Part shown: positions 59,601 to 64,000 of the stretch, piece by piece
Numbering within the stretch: the stretch's first letter is position 1
How the letters are laid out: each line of letters opens with the position of its first letter
Notes under the pieces: generated by a model
Told to the model about the DNA's origin: nothing
Database searches by the model: none
The model's input: the letters and a program-made list of their open reading frames with translations, nothing else
DNA from: Angiostrongylus vasorum
Taxonomy: Eukaryota > Nematoda > Chromadorea > Rhabditida > Metastrongylidae
Assembly (NCBI GenBank): GCA_018806985.1
Contig: JADANN010000434.1
Span: forward strand, 1,054,001 to 1,118,000
Direction of reading: 5' to 3'
DNA: 64,000 nucleotides
Position numbers and translations under genes: made by a program

Positions 59601-61834
59601 TAACATAAAAATAGTGATCAACTCTAATTCCACCAATCTTTGAGTAGCCTAAGCATGCACCAAAACTCTCCACTTGCCTAACGTTCCCTTACAGCTGCAC
59701 AGTAGAATTTCGACTGCTCGAGTTAGATGAATATCACAGTTATTGTAAGAGACCTGTTATTCTTACTGTTTCGAGATGGGTTACCCATGTGAAATAGGTA
59801 TACTGTCATGTAGCGCATTATGGTTATCACGGATGTGGGGCCTATTGCAGATGGTGCTTCCGAATCACGTACTTTGAGTAGTCTGGTGAAATGATCTTTG
59901 GCCGAATCGATGTATACAAAACAAACCGAAGGATGGAGGTCCGTCACATAAAGGAGATCCGTGGTCAATAGCTAAATTAGCAGCCAAACTTTAAACCAAC
60001 TATAGCGGAGATCTAACGTTACACGGAATCAAAACATGGAGAAATCTGCAGCAGTCACAAGCTCAGTAAGAATTATAGTCATCCTATAGAACAATCTGTA
60101 AGGAAGGAGGTGAAGCTTGATGGCAGCCAGCTTGCCCAGATATTCAACAGTACCACATTCTGCTAGGAACGCGTTCAAAGAAGGGAGATAGAGAAACGAT
60201 GAATCTGCTCGCCTCTACAATTTTTATTTCAGGTGGAACCAGTGGCACTACAAAAACTACTAAGAGGAATAGCTCTCACATGGAAATAATTGGTGGACTA
60301 AAAGAACTGCAATCCAATAATATTTCCAGTGATTTCTTGTATAGTGACAACTATGGCCTAGAATTACTGCATACAATGAACTTCACATTAGTGAACGGGT
60401 TTGAGTGTAGTCCATCTACTCACAAAGGCACGTGAGGTTCAAATTGCTCGTAGCCTACTTAACATGGAATCTCTTAACACGCTTTAAAAAACATATCTAA
60501 AGGTAGATGAAAGCGAAGAACTCTGAGAGGAGCTCGCATCTAAACAATCACGACCAAATTGATGACTCTAAAGAGAACCATAGAGACGTTCCAAGAATAT
60601 CGTCTGTCCACCCTGAAAAACTGAAAATTGTAAATCATTGAGCCAGAATCCGCCATATCGAACGTTGCCTTAGTATGGTGAGTCCTAGGAGGACATGGAA
60701 AAAAATGGTAGAGAGAAGAATAAAATGGATACCCATTTAATGAGAAAGCGATAGATGGACGAGAAGGACAATCGAGGAAAACGAACGATGTGGAAAAAAA
60801 ACCACACTGAAAACACTATCGCATCAGACCGAAGTAGACGTCTTCTATGTAATCCAGATACATATGTATGTACAATAAATACTTCCCTCCAGGTGTAGTA
60901 CTTGTTGCTAAACCACTTGCAATGGCGATTGTCATGACGGATGACAGGCCCATGAGGAAAGACCACGGAAAGTACTCGGATATATATCCCTATCATCATA
61001 AAATCATGAATTGAGCTTAAGAATATCCAAATTATTTAATTTAGAATGTGTCCAAATATATCACATGGCTATATCTCAGAAAAGTCGGTAAACAACGATA
61101 TATCATGTAGGAGGAAACGAAGATGAGGACATCGAAGACTGAAGGCTTTTGTTATTTATTATGACATTTGCGATGCCAGTACAAATCATGTCTCCATGAG
61201 TCCACAATCCTCCAAGGATTCTGAACACAACGCTCGGCAGAGTAATTCGAGTGATGGTCGTCACTCCAAAGTAATCCTATCCGTAGTGGTTCGTTATGAA
61301 AATCTGAGAAATATATCTACATGGTAAGTGGCCGTTTCTAGCGTAGGGTTCTTATCCTGAGAAACAGGTCATAAGGGCGCACAAACTTTTCAAGCTCTTG
61401 AACTACGGAGAGGTGTTTTGGTATATCTCCAGCTATTTTTGTCCCTTATGCGATAGCCTTCAGTTCAAAGAGTACTAAGACGTAGCTATAAGGACTCTGT
61501 ATGTAACTATCAAAAGATTCTAGTAGTCTAATTATTCAATCTCTTCTAAGCATATCTGTTTAGTAACAGAACGCTACTTTGACAAATTCACTAAAATCCG
61601 TAGTGAATTCGTTCTAAAAAAAACCTCGGTGATATTTCAGACCGAGCAGATATCGTACCTGCTCTGAATATCTCATTGCAGCCATCACATCTTGTCGCAA
61701 ATGCTTGATCGTAGCAGTTTGAGCAAAAAATCCGATCGTTCTTACTTCCGAACGGCATATCCACTAAGGAGATTTTACACATATTACAAAGGAAGCAGTG
61801 CTCATGCCAGTGCTTATCTTTATAGGAAAGGTCC
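56492..61834 (-). CDS. Four-and-a-half LIM domain protein (FHL / lim-9 / Limpet type), 3' part
   Basis: LIM proteins of this type are zinc-binding scaffolds; in muscle they act at attachment sites and in signalling. Exons on the - strand: 61659-61834, 58566-58735, 57095-57182 and 56492-56760, giving 233 residues to the TAA at 56492-56494. Visible are the second half of one LIM domain (HWHEHC...CNMC...CSNC) and three complete domains starting CDGC, CSKC and CSAC, each with WH-x-x-C and a closing C-x-x-C. The spacing follows FHL1/FHL2 closely, including GTKSFIPK and TGQRFTSKDE-like blocks. The final exon equals three exons fused; the duplicated ends at 28813 and 55111 still have the first of those introns. 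Upstream exons should lie right of 64000 or were not recognised. Confidence 0.88.
57183..58565. other. lim-9 intron
   Basis: Holds a perfect 18-bp palindrome at 57858-57875, a TATATAAAAG motif near 57957, a short inverted repeat (CCGAAATT/AATTTCGG) near 58192, and a family B fragment at 58229-58410. Confidence 0.5.
58229..58410 (+). repeat. Family B repeat fragment
   Basis: Contains CCGTCCTGGTATCAAACTAG and the family end CCGTCCAAGTATCG. It lies outside the duplication, so the family is not confined to it. Confidence 0.65.
58736..61658. other. Large lim-9 intron
   Basis: 2.9 kb with no domain or known repeat recognised. A perfect 12-bp stem with a 7-base loop lies at 59376-59406. Confidence 0.45.
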
Positions 61835-62107
61835 CTAAACGAGCAGTTATGAAACAAGATCTGGGAGCAAACTGAGCTGAAAAGAAAATCCTGAAACATC
61901 AAACAGTTATGAAAAAAACTGGAAGAGAATGACTTGTAAAGACCACATTCTAACTTCTATAAATATCAGGGTTATGTTCATTATGCTAGAATACCTGGCC
62001 AATATCTAGCCTTCTGTATTTCTTGTGTTAACGAAGTTAATAAACCAACAAAATTGCCTTCGAATTATGCTCGATTTTGGATGGTATTTTCTTGTGTGTG
62101 ACCCATT

Positions 62108-62380
62108 GGGTAAAGGATAAAATCGTAGAGCTTCCGGCATTGATCAGTCCCTGAGAGTAGGTGCATTCGACCACAAAAATGAGGATGAATGCACATCTGG
62201 CCCATACAATAGCTAGCCCGTGCAAACCAATATATAAAGTCAGTGCTGCTTTCCTTCCAGATAAGTCTGGTACCAACTAGCTGACCGTAGAGGCATTAAA
62301 TGCTTGGTGAGCCCAGTGACCAACATCGAACCAGCGATCGATCCAGTATGTATTGCACGGTGCGTTCAGCGAACACACAA
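62108..62380 (-). repeat. tRNA-like SINE, - strand
   Basis: Tail (GGTAAAGGATAAAATCG) at the left and degenerate head at the right. The CCAGATAAGTCTGGTACCAA block identifies the family. Confidence 0.75.
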
Positions 62381-62439
62381 GTCAATTCTTTAGGTAAATG
62401 GTCGAGGCGTAGTGATCATGAATGATTTTCTCTATTGCG

Positions 62440-63440
62440 TTCCTGAAACTCGTAACTGTTCTATATGGGCGTCAGAGAGCGATCATCTTGGCCTTGCAGT
62501 TGGCGATGGACTTTATCAATTTTTTTATCAGACTCTGCAGCTTCGGTCATAACTGCTGCCTTCTCTCTTTAAGATATTCTCTTGCTGCTTTTCTGCAGTT
62601 TTTTTTTGCAAATTCGAACGTTAGCTGGCAGATGCCTGCTGCTCGTGTGATTCTACGTTGGCGTACCAGCTTGAGTCTCTCTAAAGACAAACCTCTCTTG
62701 GTGACGTTTGAACTCTCAGCTTTCCTAGGTATGACGTGAAGATGTTGAATAAGCCGGCCGTATTTCTCATTGATTTTTTCAATAACGCATCTACTCAAGG
62801 GTCGAGTGAATAATGACTGGAATAAACACCAGCTTATGGGAGCTCTGTGATTTGGTTGTTTGAACTTAATGGCATGGTCTTCTATGTAGGATTTCTACAA
62901 GCCATGTAGATTTCTTATTCGTCATAGGTAGATGTAGGCGCGTAAACGACGAAAACTCTCAAAGCAGGTGCTCATCAACTTCTCACCAACTTTCAATTCG
63001 ATGGAAGCGTCCGAATGGGGGTTGTTAGTTGTTCTAATGAATCGATGTTCATGGCCAAACTTGTGTTGACGAGAACGCCGACGTCGCCGACTTCTCTTTT
63101 GTCGCATGCTCCGAGGAGGAAGAGTTCTTCGATGTTATAGACGGTTTTGAATGGGCGCTTTCTCAGCCAGTCCGAAGACATCATACCTTAATCCTCTCGA
63201 CTGCATGGTCAAGTGCTCTATCAAGAACACAGATGCAAGTGAGCATGCGTTGTAGGTACTATTGTCACCACAGCCCTTTGCACTTTAGGCAGCCTAGAAT
63301 AGTCCTGAGATTTTTGCAGCCTTTCCGTACTTGTCGCACATAATGCTGCCGTATCGGGGCTCTTTTGAGGTCAGAGGATTGAGGCCCACTTTCCTTCACT
63401 GTGTTTACCTTTCTTTTTATCCCGCGTATACCTTGCTGGG
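62440..63440 (-). mobile_element. Decayed RTE-type endonuclease fragment
   Basis: On the - strand, 62993-63184 encodes an endonuclease block with VGVLVNTSLAMNIDSLEQL. Near 62547-62798 lies the linker with EKYGRLIQHLHVIPRKAESS. The order fits the first third of an RTE frame. This copy is independent of those in the duplication and somewhat closer to the expected sequence. Confidence 0.75.
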
Positions 63441-64000
63441 CTCTGAACGTCGGGGTTGGGTATACATACAGGTAGCTTGCCACTCTCGCTTAAATTTGTG
63501 TAGCTGCCGCATGTTTTTTGATCTTATTTTTTCGGAGCACTTGAGTTGATAACAACTCATGTGGGTTCAATTGCCCCATCACGTATGACTGGAGGTCCAC
63601 CCACATTGGACGCCAAGCGTTAACAGTCTCATCAAGAATAGCTCATCAGGGATAATTCATAGAACTAAAATAAGATTTGAGAACTACTAGCACGAGAACT
63701 ACTCAATTTCAAAAAGTGGCTGATTAGTGAACTGAAGTGAAGGCAACAATCATGTTATTAATGTTATTTACTTCACAGCGAAACAAGAAAAAAATATGGA
63801 AAAAAGGTTCCTAAGCCGTGCATCAGGATAACACTAGTGGACTTTCTCAGAGTTTCAGTTGAGATTTTGTAAAGACTTTCTAAGAGTGTCAGTTGCGACT
63901 TTGCAAAGGTTATCGGTCGACTTTATTAGATAAAAGGGATAAGCTGGAAGACAATTTAGTGAGTAGACGAATTTTATGAAGTCTGGTTCAATTTTATCTT
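63441..64000. other. Right flank
   Basis: No gene is recognised. A diverged direct repeat of two 34-bp units lies at 63841-63874 and 63875-63908. Confidence 0.4.

Overview
The window looks like nuclear DNA of a parasitic nematode, most likely a strongylid of the hookworm type. Genes are built of small exons in AT-rich introns. Three neighbouring genes match the set I remember as misc-1, mrpl-41 and djr-1.1 (B0432.4, .3, .2) of Caenorhabditis elegans. The DNA between exons is full of short tRNA-like repeats and decayed RTE-type retrotransposons. The species call is inference; the nematode call is firm.

The dominant feature is a direct tandem duplication of about 26.5 kb. Copy 1 runs from about 2601 to 29198 and copy 2 from about 29199 to 55497. 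A third unit appears to start at 55498 but is cut by ten N at 55720-55729. Both copies carry, on the + strand, a PPAN/Peter Pan Brix-domain gene (ribosome biogenesis), a mitochondrial 2-oxoglutarate/malate carrier gene (misc-1 type), a mitochondrial ribosomal protein L41 gene and a DJ-1/PARK7 gene. Each unit ends with the last two exons of a LIM-domain gene (FHL/lim-9 type) on the - strand. The duplication boundaries lie in a tRNA-like SINE, in what would be a lim-9 intron. After the gap, lim-9 runs leftward with 3.5 LIM domains visible (56492-61834); its upstream exons lie beyond the window.

The most striking observation is that different copies of the same gene differ by exact introns. PPAN copy 2 lacks three GT-AG introns (64, 83 and 118 bp) that copy 1 has, with not one base lost from the exons. 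The lim-9 copy right of the gap lacks two introns that the two duplicated lim-9 ends retain. Conversely, copy 1 carries single-base homopolymer frameshifts in PPAN and misc-1 where copy 2 is open. This is either recent cDNA-mediated intron loss, intron presence/absence variation, or transcript sequence leaking into the assembly during polishing or gap filling. The sequence alone cannot decide, but the checks are simple.

The mitochondrial trio is collinear with short spacing (about 490 bp, then 147 bp), with a poly(A) signal and a trans-splice-like acceptor between mrpl-41 and djr-1.1, so an SL2-type operon is likely. The remaining DNA is mostly repeats: tRNA-like SINEs ending in TTTATCC tails, a second dispersed family (called family B here) with a large foldback version, RTE fragments in both orientations, an AT microsatellite, and long stretches in which I see nothing. 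No rRNA, CRISPR or prokaryotic features were seen, and no canonical tRNA gene was recognised.
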